This document shows positions 11,132 to 22,895 of a stretch of DNA of 64,000 nucleotides, piece after piece. Under the pieces are notes generated by a model. The model saw only the letters and a program-made list of their open reading frames with translations, did no database searches and was not told the DNA's origin. Position numbers and translations under genes: made by a program. Positions within the stretch are counted from its first letter, which is position 1, and each line of letters starts with the position of its first letter. The DNA is from Whalleya microplaca (Eukaryota > Ascomycota > Sordariomycetes > Xylariales > Xylariaceae), in the NCBI GenBank assembly GCA_022497155.1, contig MU385782.1:1-64000 (forward strand), in the 5' to 3' direction.

Positions 11132-12929
11132 TCACAGCTTTGCCTTCACAGGCCCGTTCGCTTCCTCTGCTCTTTTTCTCTTACGCTGCCAACCCGCTAT
11201 CTTGGTAGCTACCATCCCTGTCCATACCTCCAACCACTTCTTATCAAAAGGGGGCAGAGTGCGGCCTGTTGTCCCTGAAGCCGGTTCCCCAGCGACATCC
11301 CGCAAGAACTCGAAGAACTCATCGTACTACAAAATCTCAAGTCAGGAATTACTCTTTCTAAAAACTTTGGTGAATTATTGGAAGTTCTTAGACCTGTCTT
11401 GGGAACCATTGACTCCTGTATGTACCTTGAAGGAGAGTTCTTGTTCTCAAAACAGCCCAGAAGGGAAAATAAACAACTCTGGGCACTACTCACGTTGGGA
11501 GCAATCGAATAATAGTCTTTGCCACCCCGTTTTTCGGCAACCCGCCTACGTTCCCATTCAAGCTGCTCCGGAATTGGGGGTAATGGCTTGGCGCGGCCAG
11601 CGAGGTGTCGTGCAACGGCCACAGCTTGCCATTCGTAGACGCGGAATGTGAAACCGCCACCGAGCTGATATGGGGTCAATAACACTATTCTTCTAATGGG
11701 CTCCTACCTGCCATACTGAAGCTGACAGGGGCAGCTATTGGAAGTGGGAAACTTACCATTCCAATAAAAGTTAGACTCGGGTCCTCAATATTCCATGTAT
11801 GTTGATATACACCTGGAAGTCGACGGTAAGCATTCTTAATGCGCTCCTGCACTTGAGAGATGAATGGGACGCTGAATGTGTAACCAGTGCCGAAGACTAT
11901 GTGGTCTACGTCGTCGAGATACGAGTCGTCGGCGAAAAATATGCGTCCTGTTTCAGGATCAAAGCGAGTGATTTCCTTCTTGATTACGATGCCCGGGTGC
12001 AGAAAAGGCTCCCATCCAAATGCCGGGATGGGCTCTCCCCTAATAGCCGCATAGACTGGTTGTTGGGCGTCTTCGAGACTCTCGTGGACAACCTCATGTG
12101 ATGAGACAGACCCGCCAACCACGACAACTCGCTGCCATTCGTGTTAGTATGTCAATAATATACCAACAATAGTGATAGCATTAAGTCTATTCCCACTACT
12201 CACCTTGCCCTTGAATTTGGATCCGCCCCGGAAGTGTTTGCTGTGCAATATCTTTCCGGGGTATTTTTGATCATACTCCAGGAGACCTGGTATACTAGGA
12301 AACCACGGCACGTTATAGTGCCCAGTGGCTACAACTAGAGCATCGAATGTCTCCCTCCACCAATAGTTTCTTCCCGATGTCTCCTTACGCAGCGTTAGTA
12401 CCCACTCCCCACCAATCTTCTCGGCCTTCTCCACAGTCGTATTCAATTCAACGAGCTTCTCGTGGCCGCCGCGGGAGAAGATCCCTTCAATCCACTCACG
12501 GATAACTGAGTGATGGCGAAAAGGGGCTCCGGGACCATATTCGGCCAGCGTCTGTGCAGAAAGCTTATCCGGAAACGGTTCCTGGGAGTAACTCATGAGC
12601 GCGGGGGTGATATTGCTGTGCAAGTTCGCATGAATAGCCGTATCTGAAAAACGGATTTGATGTCCATTGACCTCCTCGGATAGCGGTGTGACCGTTGGCA
12701 ATTGCGACGGCACGGCGACCGGAGCATCGGCGCTGCCGGACAGCAAGTCACCCAGGGATGGAATCTTCGGGGGAAGATGAGGCGTATAGATCCAGGTTCC
12801 TCCAATTCCCGGTCTTCGGTCGAAAACACGAATTGTCTCAAATGCCTGCTCCTTGACCAATGCATCAGTCGCTATAGCGCCTGCTGGTCCTGCGCCGATT
12901 ACGGCTACTCGCCGGGCCTTGACGGGCAT
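11132..12929 (-). CDS. Flavin-containing monooxygenase (FMO-like)
   Basis: Four exons, 12929-12204, 12131-11757, 11664-11494 and 11326-11132, join in phase 0 to give 488 residues. The introns begin GTGAGT, GTAAGT and GTGAGT; the first has a tactaac branch site. Exon 1 has the FAD-binding GAGPAG (12-17) and GIGGTW (41-46). Exon 2 has the NADPH-site segment RVVVVGGSVSS (243-253) and the FGTGY motif (about 322-326). The C-terminal exon ends in WTGMVATKIAGWQRKRKR. The family uses FAD, NADPH and O2 to oxygenate N, S or carbonyl substrates. Position 253 is Ser where many relatives have Gly in GxSxSG. It is divergent from the dioxygenase and is probably a tailoring enzyme of the same locus. Confidence 0.9.
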
Positions 12930-13624
12930 GATGTCTATAGTCGAGCCGCAAGCAATGGTGACTGATACTTTTCTATTTATCTTACGAGTTCAGACATGCA
13001 ACATATTGAAAGCCCTCTAAATGACCAGGATATGATCTGATCGGTCACGGCCTTTTGTAGTTTTCGACCCAGACCCTTGGAGCCGAACTCGCATCTAGTC
13101 AACGTGACACCGTGCTGCGATTGCGTCTACGTTGATACCGAGCACGCCAAACAAATGGTCATCTTAGATAGCAGGAGCTCCAATCAGTGTGCAGAATGCA
13201 ATTATACTCCATCCTGCCACATGGGGAGGAGTTGCTAGCGTTATCCATGTGTAAGGAGGTATTGGAGGTCGACCATGGGTCAGCACTTCGTACCTAGCAT
13301 TAAGTTTCGTTCGAGACCTAGATCCCGACTGAGCTTTGCAACCAAGATTTGACCCTTTGGTTTGGTTTAACTTGCCGGAGTATCCCGTACATGAGGGTTC
13401 ATGTTCTGCAAGCCGACGACTACGGCGATCACGTCATCAGCTACAATCGCACGCAAAGGCCGACCGCAACCTGGCTTCGGCAGTCTTCCGATAGCCAGTG
13501 CATAAAAGCGATGCTTTAAGGAACCATACCGCCCGATTATATGGATATCCTGTGCTTCTGCTCAAATCGCGTAAGCCTGGGTTAGCAATTGCAAGTATTC
13601 CCACTTACACATTGGTTGACCAAT
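12930..13624. promoter_or_regulatory. Shared divergent promoter region of monooxygenase and dioxygenase
   Basis: 695 bp separate the two start codons, and the genes are transcribed away from each other, so control elements must lie here. I saw no clear binding-site repeat that I could name. Divergent pairs of this kind are common in fungal metabolite clusters and favour co-expression. Confidence 0.45.
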
Positions 13625-14708
13625 ATGCCGTCTGCCATTACACCCACCAGACCACTCCCGGCCTATTTCATCGGCCATGCAGGAGTGAATCTCCTATTTG
13701 ACGAGTCCCCTAGGAACCACATCGTCCAAGATAATCTACGGGCTATTGGAAAGGAAATTCGTGAGATATCTCCCCGTCCGAAAGCCATCATTACATTCAG
13801 CGGCCATTTCGAGGCTGGAGAGATTCATGGGCCAGGAGTCATAGAAGGTGGGGTCCACCTCGACCTTCGTCTGAGGAATATGAAATTGTGTCTGACCTCT
13901 GATAGTCAATGTGAAGAGAGGGACATATATCCTGGTGAGCCGTCATGAGTATAACAATTGCATAGGGGTGGAAGTCAAACTGACCCTGCGTTCCGTAAAA
14001 GCACGACTTCGTCAATGATTTCCATGATTCAAGGCCTTCTGTCTATGAGTACGAATGGCCACACCAGGATGCGCCAGATCTCGCAGCAGAAATTTGGCGC
14101 CATCTGACGAAATCAGGTATCAAGGCCAAGCGCGTCGAGCGCGGCGTAGATCACGGCATCTGGGTCCCCTTTAAACTCATGTTCCCGCCTGAAGAGCCAC
14201 TTGACGTGCCCATTATCCAGGTCTCTACGTTTTATGGATATGACTTAGCAAGCCAAATACGTCTAGGTGAGGCTTTTCAATCTCTACGGAGCGAAGGCTA
14301 CCTCATCGTTGGTTCCGGAATGGCCGTGCATTCATTTTCATCTATTGGGGAGATCGTGAATGCACCGTCAGATGAAGCAAAGAAACTGGCACGGACCAAG
14401 GTTCTCGAGGAATCGCGGACTTTCGATACGCATCTTCGGACGGCAGTAACGAAGAGGAACGCAGTTGAGAGAAAGAAGGCATTGCTAGAGTTAGAATCTT
14501 TGCCCGAGTTCAGGCGCTCGCATCCGACAATAGAGGTGAGCTTACTGGCCCCTTATTCCTCATTGTATTAAACTATAGCTAACCGCTCGTTAAGCATTTT
14601 ACACCTATTCTCGTGGTGGCTGGAGCAGCGGGAGATGCGGAGGTTGAACCGTTAGGTGTCGACGTGGTTGAGCCTGGGATGTCATATCTCAATGTCCGCT
14701 TTACATAA
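13625..14708 (+). CDS. LigB/DODA-type extradiol aromatic ring-cleavage dioxygenase
   Basis: Exons 13625-13847, 13906-13934, 14002-14535 and 14595-14708 give 299 residues, close to the usual ~260-300. Introns are 58, 67 and 59 nt, with ctgac, ctgac and ctaac branch sites. The splices restore the family order: YFIGHAGVNLLFDE near the N-terminus (metal-binding His), FSGHFE, EVNVKRGTYIL, DFHDSRPSVYEYEWPHQ, GVDHGIWVPFKLMFP (catalytic His), GSGMAVHSF and the terminal HFTPILVVAGAAGD. These zinc- or iron-dependent class III enzymes cleave catechols, and relatives open L-DOPA. The first motif is HAG rather than the common HGGP. The gene is divergent from the monooxygenase and convergent with the transporter. 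Confidence 0.9.
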
Positions 14709-15020
14709 TGAGCTGTTGCAAATGGTACTTATCAACATTTAGTGTGTATACGATGATGCTTCGGATTTTGGGTATATATTTCCTGTCATTACGAATTGAG
14801 TTTACGTGTCTCTTACTGTATATTGGAGCTGCTAGATAGATATGTAGCAAGATACACTGGCCTCTAACTGTTTGGTACTAAGCAATCCATTGATGTATAT
14901 AATATAATGGTTGGATGAACTCTATATGCGTTAGATTCGCCTAGTTTGATTCTATCCAAACAATATCCAGAGCATATAGGCCTCCACACACAGGAGTCCA
15001 AATAAGATTTGGCACATAGC

Positions 15021-17217
15021 CTACCAATAGTACGCATATTTACGACCATGTCGGTCAATATATAGAGCCTCCGACTCTATCTCCGGTTCATTGCTCGCCT
15101 TCTCAGCAAAACGCCTGTTCGACCATTTGAACAGAAGCGTTTGAATGATGAGAGTCACAAGCCAGACGCCGCCGAGAGCCAAGCAAGCTGCCCAAGCTTT
15201 ATGATACAAGGGGGCATCAGACTACATAGTTAGCTTCAAGTACGTCGAGTTAATCATAAGGTTAGGTGCTTACGCCTCGAAACACTTGGTTTCCATATGT
15301 CCCACCCAGATTAGAGCACCCAACTGGAGAACACGTCAGTATTCAGTTGTACGTTACCTAGTGACTTCACTTACTATACACTGCATATGCAATTGCGCGC
15401 TTCTGAGGGGTCGCTGAATTCAACGAGAGCCACGTAACGTTGAGAGACTGCCAGGTTCTTAGAGCCAGGGTTAGCTGTGCTACCAAGCTAATAAATAGTG
15501 GTACTTACGGGGCGGCGGAAGTGAAGACGTAGGCCGCGTAGAAGGACCAGGAGGCATCTGTGGTAACCGGAAGGTTCTTCACCATGTTAGATATACGTAT
15601 CGCTCACAGCAGAGTATTCACCTACATAGAGCGCGATAAGGCCGACCATAGTCCAGACCGCGACGAACATGATTGTGTATCCGAACCGCTTATACCGATC
15701 CACGAACCACGACAGTGGAAGGCCGAAGAAAGCTCCCAGAATAGGCGCCGGGGAGTTAAGCAGATTCGCTCGAATATTGGTGAAACCCAAGGATTGGATA
15801 ATCGTCCCGCCCCATGTCGACAGCCCGTTGACAGACTGCAAGCCGCTGAGGCAGTTGATCAGGTAGGGCCAAGTGCGCCAGTCGAGAAGCACGTCCGCTC
15901 TATGAAGACAGGTCAATTAGAAATGCCAATTTCATCGCGATGCTTGAGAGGGCAACGCTTACATATCCTTCAACTTGATGTTCATGGTAGCAGCCGGTCC
16001 CTTCTTTGGGTCCGCCCTGATGATTCTAGCTACGAATACATCCGCTTCACGCTGAGAAAGCCATCCTCGCCCCGGGACGAGACCGCCAAAGAACCGATTG
16101 GTATGATGAGGTGACTTCGGGACGAGGGCGAATGCTAAGATTCCGGTGGCTAGAAAAGGGGTTAGAGAGCATGACAGAAACACCAGGTTTTCTTACCTAT
16201 TGTGGAAGTACCACATATAACGAATATCCTGATGAAAAGCACTTGTAAGCACACAATCACCATTGGGCTCCCCTATGAGATTTACTAACCACTGCCAACC
16301 GAACAATCCACCAGCGCCTTCAATGCGCAACGCACCCGCTGAGATGAGCGATCCGAAAGCCGCCGCGATAGACGGCCCGAAGAAGAACAACGTAGTCCGC
16401 GTCGCGAGCTCGTCCTGCGTGTACCACCGCGACAGTATATACAGGCTACCGGGAATGAAACCGCTCTCAGCTAACCCCAGGAACAGACGCGCCGCGTACC
16501 ACCCGCCGGCGTTCCTGACGAACATCTGGAGCACCTCGACCAGGCCCCAGAAGACGACTTGCGCGGGGATCCAGTAGTGCGGTCCCACGCGGTGGAGGAC
16601 GATCTGCCGTTGCGAAACATGTTAGCCCTGTGCTCATCTCATCGCTTGAGAGGGAAGTAGGTAGGTGAGTGTCCCACATTCGAGGGGATCTCGAGCAGCA
16701 CGATCCCGAACCAGAGCAGCGAGATACCCGTGTTGGCTTGGTCCCGGGTCATGCCGGTGTCTTTCAGGAACGTCGAGGTGAGCACGCCCGAGACGTTGGT
16801 GCGGTCGATGGCCATCCAGGTGAACATCAGCTATTACGATGTGACCAGCGTTAGTAAACAGGGCTTCTTCGTATAGGGACCACAGGCAATGCGTGCGCGT
16901 ACTGCAAATACGGGGAGAAACAAATAGTCCGCCTTACGGACGACTCGTCTTTCCTCTGCTTTCGTCCAGCTCACGAGAACACGTTCTCCGTCTCGTTCGA
17001 TGTGTTGATGGTACAGCCCATCTTGTAAGTCCTCGGAGTCTCGGCTCTCGTGCCCGGAGGGACTTCCAAGTCCCTCTTTTACATCGATTACAGGCGAGCC
17101 TTTATCATTAATTGTGTTCGCGCCAACACCGATGTCAGCATTGTTTGTTAATGGTGCCGCTGTCCCGGTCGAGACCGCAGCAGCGGGCGCAGCAGATTCT
17201 GTGCCTTGAGATGCCAT
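15021..17217 (-). CDS. MFS transporter, Dal5-like anion:cation symporter type
   Basis: Ten exons give 553 residues: 17217-16903, 16830-16678, 16603-16290, 16228-16197, 16149-15963, 15899-15622, 15557-15509, 15457-15375, 15323-15274 and 15221-15021. Every phase matches, and the joins rebuild family blocks such as LMFTWMAIDRTNVSG, EIPSNIVLHRVGPHYW, the membrane segment across the 32-nt exon 4, TWQSLNVTWLSLNSATPQKR and GGTYGNQVFRGSDAPLYHKA. A hydrophilic N-terminus of about 85 residues precedes roughly twelve membrane segments. Members of the allantoate/nicotinate/vitamin permease group import small acids, while others are linked to metabolite export. Beside the three enzymes it probably moves a precursor or the product. 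Confidence 0.9.
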
Positions 17218-19385
17218 TAGGTGATCTTCCCGGTATATCTATAGTAGCAGTGAAGTCCCAAAATTCGCGGGGGATGTATCGGTGTTTTTATAAGTCGCGC
17301 CAGGTCCAGTATCATGGGAACATCCGGCGCAGTGGTACTCTCGACCCTTCTCGTCGGGATGAACAGGGCCCCAAGCCGCCACGTCTAATCCGATAGCATT
17401 GATTGAATACACCCGTTAGTTAAGAGCAGGTGGGTTCCATTATTGCACCAGGAATACTATTGGAATCTATGAGTGTGCCACTGTCTTTGTAAGACAAGCC
17501 GAGACCGAGACGGACCTGGGTTCGTGGTCTTGTTCGGGAGTCGAGCCGATGCTACCATTCTAGCTCTGATGTTGTGATGTTCAATAGCGAGTGCTTAGGC
17601 CTGTCGCAATTGTGACGCGGGCAGTGATGGTGCTGTAAGTTCTTTGGGGTTAACATGCTGTGATGTCGTCTTAGACCCTTGAGATATCGTGATGGATGTG
17701 GGGCTGTTCCTGCGAGCTGAGTGGAGTATATATGCCATCGGAGGTCGTTTATATAGTAATACAGCTATTGGTATTGAGGTGTTGATTCCTTGGTACGAAG
17801 CTAGGGTGGTATTCACATGTATTCAAAAGGTATAAAGCCCGTATATTTGGGGTCTTAATATTCTGTGATGAAGCTCGAAGGTTGCATGTGTGAGACTTAC
17901 AGTGGCGGTATATGGATATATGAAGGCTGAACCTGACTTTTCAGGGGTTCAATTTTCACAAAAGCTTTGATAAGAGATGTAAAGGGCACGACGAAAGAAT
18001 CAACATATAGCTGAATGAAAACCGTATACGGCTTTCCTATCAAGCAATTGTATATCCATATGTTCGGAACTAATGTGGCCTCCAATGCGAGGAAGAATGA
18101 TGGCACTGCCAACTTACTCATTCAATATACAATACTATTCCTGCCAGTCATTTACTAATCTACCCAAGCAAGATCTAATAATCGTCTAACAATATCTCGA
18201 GGGATTGATATCATAAACTCATAACAACTAAATCCCGGGGTACCACACGAGAATATACAACGATACTCGTCCCAGAGAAACCACCAACCACAGCAGCAAC
18301 CCCAAATACCAACCCTCTTTCCCACCTGAGCTCCACCCTGCAAGTAAGCAAGCTAAGATCGAGGCTACCTTCCAGTCGGGAGACTCCATCCTATCACGCA
18401 TCCAGAAATCTATTTTCCGGACCCCAGACTCCTCATTCAGGGACGACAGCACGTCGATCTTTAGTATATCAATCTTTCTCTTAAGAAACCCTCGCCATTG
18501 ACACCATTCACATTAGAGCCTATAATCTAGTTCCCCTATCTCCTATACTCGTGTAGCAAAAACACTCAAAATGGGGTGGTGATTGACGCCCATCTTCACA
18601 CAGGGGAACTAGAGACACACACATAAAGTTGAATATGCTTCCTCTATATTGATCGTGATGCATGTTTATGTGACACAGGAGGTATCTCCACCAAGCCATC
18701 CATCCATCCATCCATGGCCGGAGTAATCCAGCCCTCCCTAGTCCTCTTTCCTCTTTCTTTCTGGTTCTCCTATCTTCCGATCTCTTAGTCTTCTTTCTCT
18801 CTTCTTTCTCTTTTTTCCATCCATCGATCCATCGATCCATCCGTCCATGCTTCTTCCTCACTATCTTTCAGGGGGAGGTGACTCGACGGAGCCCCTCAAC
18901 AACCCCCGAATACTTTCCCCTTATTCTTCTCCTTCTGCTGCTGTTGCTGCGACTGCGACTGTTGCGACTGCGAGGTATCATAAAAGTTTGTTTCACCTGA
19001 CCCAATGCCATGATTTGCTGTAGTCCAAAAAAACAAGCTACCACTAGATGTAAAAACACAAAAACAAAAAAAAAGCACGCACAACACAAAAAAAGCAAGT
19101 TATACACCACCACACCACCCCCTTTCCTTTCCCTTTCCCCCGGTAGCAAGTGAGGAACACCGTTTGAACGCCGCTTTCCCATGTTGTTCGGACGACGGCT
19201 ATAATCAATCATCTTTTTTCGCTTTGCATAAAACAGCTACACTCGGAGACAGTAGTAGAAACATGTATGTGTGTGGGTGTGGGTATGTGTGTATATCTTT
19301 CAAAGGAGTCTTTCTCTTATCAGACATTCGTTCGATGGCCGCGGAGAGCCTCCATGGTAAGCTTGCTTGCTAGTAGCAGCTTAGC
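17218..19385. other. Gene-free spacer between cluster and housekeeping block
   Basis: About 2.2 kb with only short ORFs. The distal part (18690-19090), downstream of the SSH4-like gene, is low complexity: pyrimidine-rich runs, (CCAT)n, CTG/CGA triplets and A-rich stretches. No gene is supportable. Confidence 0.55.
18696..18849. repeat. CCAT/CGAT tetranucleotide repeats flanking a pyrimidine tract
   Basis: Five CCAT units at 18696-18715 and a mixed ccat/cgat array at 18817-18849 flank about 100 bases made mainly of C and T on the plus strand. Confidence 0.75.
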
Positions 19386-20956
19386 TTAGTTTCCATTCCA
19401 TCTCGGCATGGCGCTGTCGCTGCGGCTTCTGTCCCTACCAGCGCCCTGTCGGACAGCGTCACTATAACTCGGGATGGGCGGATTGCTCGGCCTCAATGTG
19501 GCCGCTGAGGCGCCACGACTCCTCGGTCCCCTGATTAAGGGGACCCGGTCACTGTCGGTGCTGCTGCGAGAGCTCTCTGCATCTGAGTGGTCTGGGCTCG
19601 TGTATTCCGGCGGGGGGTGGGCAGAGTCGTGCAGACCTAGCCCAACGATATCGACGACATGGTCCCGCGACGAATCACCCTCATTACCACTAGTACTTGG
19701 CTCGCCGGCTTCATCTGTCGGAACTAATTGCGCAAGGGAAATATCAGTAGGACTCCTCTGCGGTCCTGGACTAGTGGGCGGGAGAACTCGATAAGTGCCG
19801 CTTCTCGTTCGCGAATGACCCGGCTCGAGGACGGATCCACTGTTGGTATACCTCTGGACGGATTGGATATAGCCCTGACCCCTAGATGGTGACCCGGGCT
19901 GCTCGTCTTTCCGTCGTCCCGATTCGAGCAGGATACTTCCTTGCTCGCTGCCGTAGGGTGGCGGCGGCGCTAGACTACCGGTCATTGGCGCCAATCCCCA
20001 CTTCTTCACATTTGCTTCGATAAAGACGAAACCCGCCTGGCCAAAGTTGACATGCACCATGCACGGGCCATTGGCACCAACGGATGGAAAGAAGTTCTGC
20101 GACTTCATACCATGAACTACATCGTCTAGCCGCTTGCCATTACGAGTGAAGAAGATGGTACCTGTTCGTGGTCGATAGCCGACTCCGATAACGTCGCCCT
20201 GGACATACGAAGGCGCATACGGCGTCGGCGTAAATGGCTGGTTCACTCGTCGGGCGCCGGTGGAGGTGTAGGCAATGGAATATTTGTGGTATCCTAGAAT
20301 AGCATTTATTAGTGATTGACTCATGTATGATCATCTTGAATCTATCTGCTCGCATACCGGGAAGCCTGAATAACGGGTAAGGTTTCGTGGTCATGCCGAT
20401 GCTCAACAACGTGTTCTCAGGCTTATCGTAGATCTTGGCCTCCCAATAATATACTTCATTCTGCTTCGGCACAGGCAGGTTGCTCATTACGGTGCATTCG
20501 GAATCGAAGAATTCGATCTCGGTCCTCGCCTCTACGAAACAGTTGGCGATTTCTAACTCCGGCTCAAACTCCCATGCTGAAACCCCCTTCTCCTGGATCG
20601 CTAAGTACTGTGATAATGAAATGTCCGTCTGGACCGACTCGGGTGGGTTTCCCTGGATGAAGGCTAGGAAAGATGTCAATACATAGCCCCGGGCGATAAG
20701 GTTAGATTAATGAGTTACCTTTTGCTCTCAAGTATTCTGTCCTTTGCATGTCGTCCATAGACTCCAGTGCCTCCGCCTCCTCCCTGGCAAATGCCTGTTC
20801 ATCGTCATATTCGCCAGGCCGGCCGATCCGGTCAAGGAAGATGCGACCAGAAGTCGTGTACCGGAAGAAATAGACGACAAGGAAGATGAGGGCGATGAGA
20901 ATGGCAGAGCCGAAGGAGGAGAGTATCCCAATGAGTATACCGTCGAGGCTCGCCAT
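19386..20956 (-). CDS. SSH4: SPRY-domain Rsp5 ubiquitin-ligase adaptor (Ssh4/Ear1-like)
   Basis: Exons 20956-20719, 20663-20358 and 20293-19386 give 483 residues. One membrane segment near the N-terminus (about 8-32, ILIGILSSFGSAILIALIF) is followed by a SPRY domain that crosses both introns (VYYWEAKIYDKPENTLLSIG, then GDVIGVGYRPRTGTIFFTRNG). The Ser/Pro-rich tail has two PPxY motifs, PPPPYG (292-295 forms PPxY) and PPPEY. That architecture is diagnostic of Ssh4/Ear1, endosome-vacuole proteins that recruit Rsp5 through PPxY to ubiquitinate membrane cargo for the multivesicular-body pathway. Introns of 55 and 64 nt have normal GT/AG ends and phases. Which paralogue it is, Ssh4 or Ear1, cannot be settled here. 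Confidence 0.88.
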
Positions 20957-22230
20957 GATGGAGGTGTTATCGGTGTGCAGCAGCTATCGCGGGTGGCACG
21001 TCTCGTCACCGTCACCGTCGAAACTCACGCATTCGGATGTGGATTGGTCGAGGACGAGTACCCCGGGGAAGTTAACTAAAAAGAATCGAACCGTGATAGT
21101 GGGAAATAATTTGAAGAAGTGGATAAAATAAAAAGGAAAGGGCTTCAGCAGAAGTTCGGATCGATACTGGGTGGTGGGAAAAGAGTAGAGTTGAGGAATT
21201 GAGCGTGCGTCGTGTGGTCGTGTGTCGTCGTACGCAACTGACACACTCAGGTGCAGCACCACACAGGCACTAGCTAGTCCGAGGGTCGCCTTTGCGTCGT
21301 TGCGTTGATAAAGGAATAAGCCGCTATCAGTAAGTAATAAGTCGGTCGGTCGGTCGGTCGGTCGGTCGGGGGGCTTGGACTGCTTGGACTGCTTGGACTG
21401 GGCCTTGTAGGGAATAATGGATGCGATCCACGGCTGCGGTCTCGAGTCAAGCGGAACTTACTGTCCTTAGTCGGGCGCGCAGAATGGCTGAACGGCTGGC
21501 TGAATGGGCAGGGTGGCTGTGAATGGATGGAGCAGAATGGAAGCAAAAGAAGCTGAGAAACAAAACGCCTGGTCTTGCAGGTTTGCGCGTGTGTCACACA
21601 CAAGGTTGGAGTGGGAGGAAAATCAGGAGAGGGATGATGAAAGAAAATGGATGGATTTTGGAGAGAGACAGAGAAACAGAGAGTTCAGGTCACAGAATAC
21701 TAACTCTACTTCGACGACTGACTACTGACTACTGACTACTGCAGCGTTGCCGCGGGCCTTGCGGATGGTGGATAGTGGGAGGGTGGATTGTCAGTCTACT
21801 GTGCAGGTATGTAACTGTTGAGTGGTACTGCATACTACTCAGTATGTACATATACACACATTAGGTATGGAATGGTACATACATGTATGGCATGGGTGGC
21901 CACTGGCCAGGTGCCAACGGGTTGAGGCGCATGCCTGGGATGCGCCTGGGTAACTTACCCATTTACGCCGTGTAAGCGTTAAACAATTCCGGATTTGTCC
22001 ATACCAGATCGTACGTTGATAAGTATTCCATGGTCTGTGTGAACAAAGCTTGTGTCACAATCTGTTAAGAGCATCCGCGGTATCAAGGCTATGCACTAAC
22101 AGGTGGCGGGGAACTCCAAGTCTCTTTTATGTGGAAAGACCAAACAGGCTAGGATCCCGGTCGTAAGTGCCCAGGCAGGAATGACGCTGTTGACTCTGCT
22201 GAAGATCTTCACTACGCCGAAACCCTCTAA
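20957..22230. other. Upstream region of the SSH4-like gene, no other gene
   Basis: This holds the promoter and leader of the SSH4-like gene, with several tandem repeats: gtcg x7, a 9-bp unit x3, and actactg x3 at 21721-21741. Short ORFs here are not convincing. Confidence 0.5.
21341..21400. repeat. gtcg x7 followed by a 9-bp unit x3
   Basis: Seven perfect gtcg tetranucleotides at 21341-21368, then cttggactg three times at 21374-21400. They lie about 400 bp upstream of the SSH4-like start codon. Confidence 0.9.
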
Positions 22231-22895
22231 GGCCCTGCTTACCAGACCTCAAACCTCTGCCACCACTACGCTCCATATATACTTTCAGCTCTATAAAAAT
22301 TGCATAGCAGATCAGGTTACTGCCGAGATATATTCTGGGCCCTATCGCTTTAACCTTAAATTCAGATCTAGAAGTTTTTTAAGCCTCTCTTTTAAAGCCT
22401 CTCATTTAGTACTTATAATACCTCTCTTTCAGGTTTTCGCCGGTCGGAAATTTAAAATCTTTATTCCATTAATTAAATTAAAATATCATTTTTTATTTAG
22501 TATTTTTTTAAAAATTTATTTTAATTTATTTAAAAAGGTATTATTACTTACGATAACTTTAAATTTAAAAAACTAACTTTATTTAATAACGATATATATA
22601 GCGGCGGCAGCTGTTGTAGCGGCTGTTAGTAGTTAGTAACAGCCGCCGTAATAACTGCGGCGGCAGAATTACCTACTTTATAAGGGAAAGTTGCCTAGAA
22701 AACAGGGGGTATATAACCCCGTATTTTATAAAGTTCTCTGCGGCGGCCACGGAATTATACATAACTTGTAGCTGTTATACAGCTATAAATCACAGCCAAA
22801 AGGGGTAAGGCTCGGTGGAGCTACCCCCTTGCGGTAGCAAAAAGATACATCTTTCACTAGTCGCAGCGGCGGCTGAGAGGTAGGTAAGCAGGGCC
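22231..22895. mobile_element. 665-bp PIF/Harbinger-like non-autonomous element (MITE)
   Basis: The ends are inverted repeats: ggccctgcttacc at 22231-22243 and its exact reverse complement at 22883-22895. Looser similarity continues inward. Both ends are flanked by TAA (22228-22230 and 22896-22898). A 3-bp TWA target duplication with GGCC-type termini is the hallmark of the PIF/Harbinger superfamily. There is no transposase frame, so the copy would be non-autonomous. The interior is AT-rich in the left half. The middle has GC-rich triplet-like sequence with a 10-bp-stem hairpin (22619-22628 pairing with 22637-22646). Confidence 0.65.
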
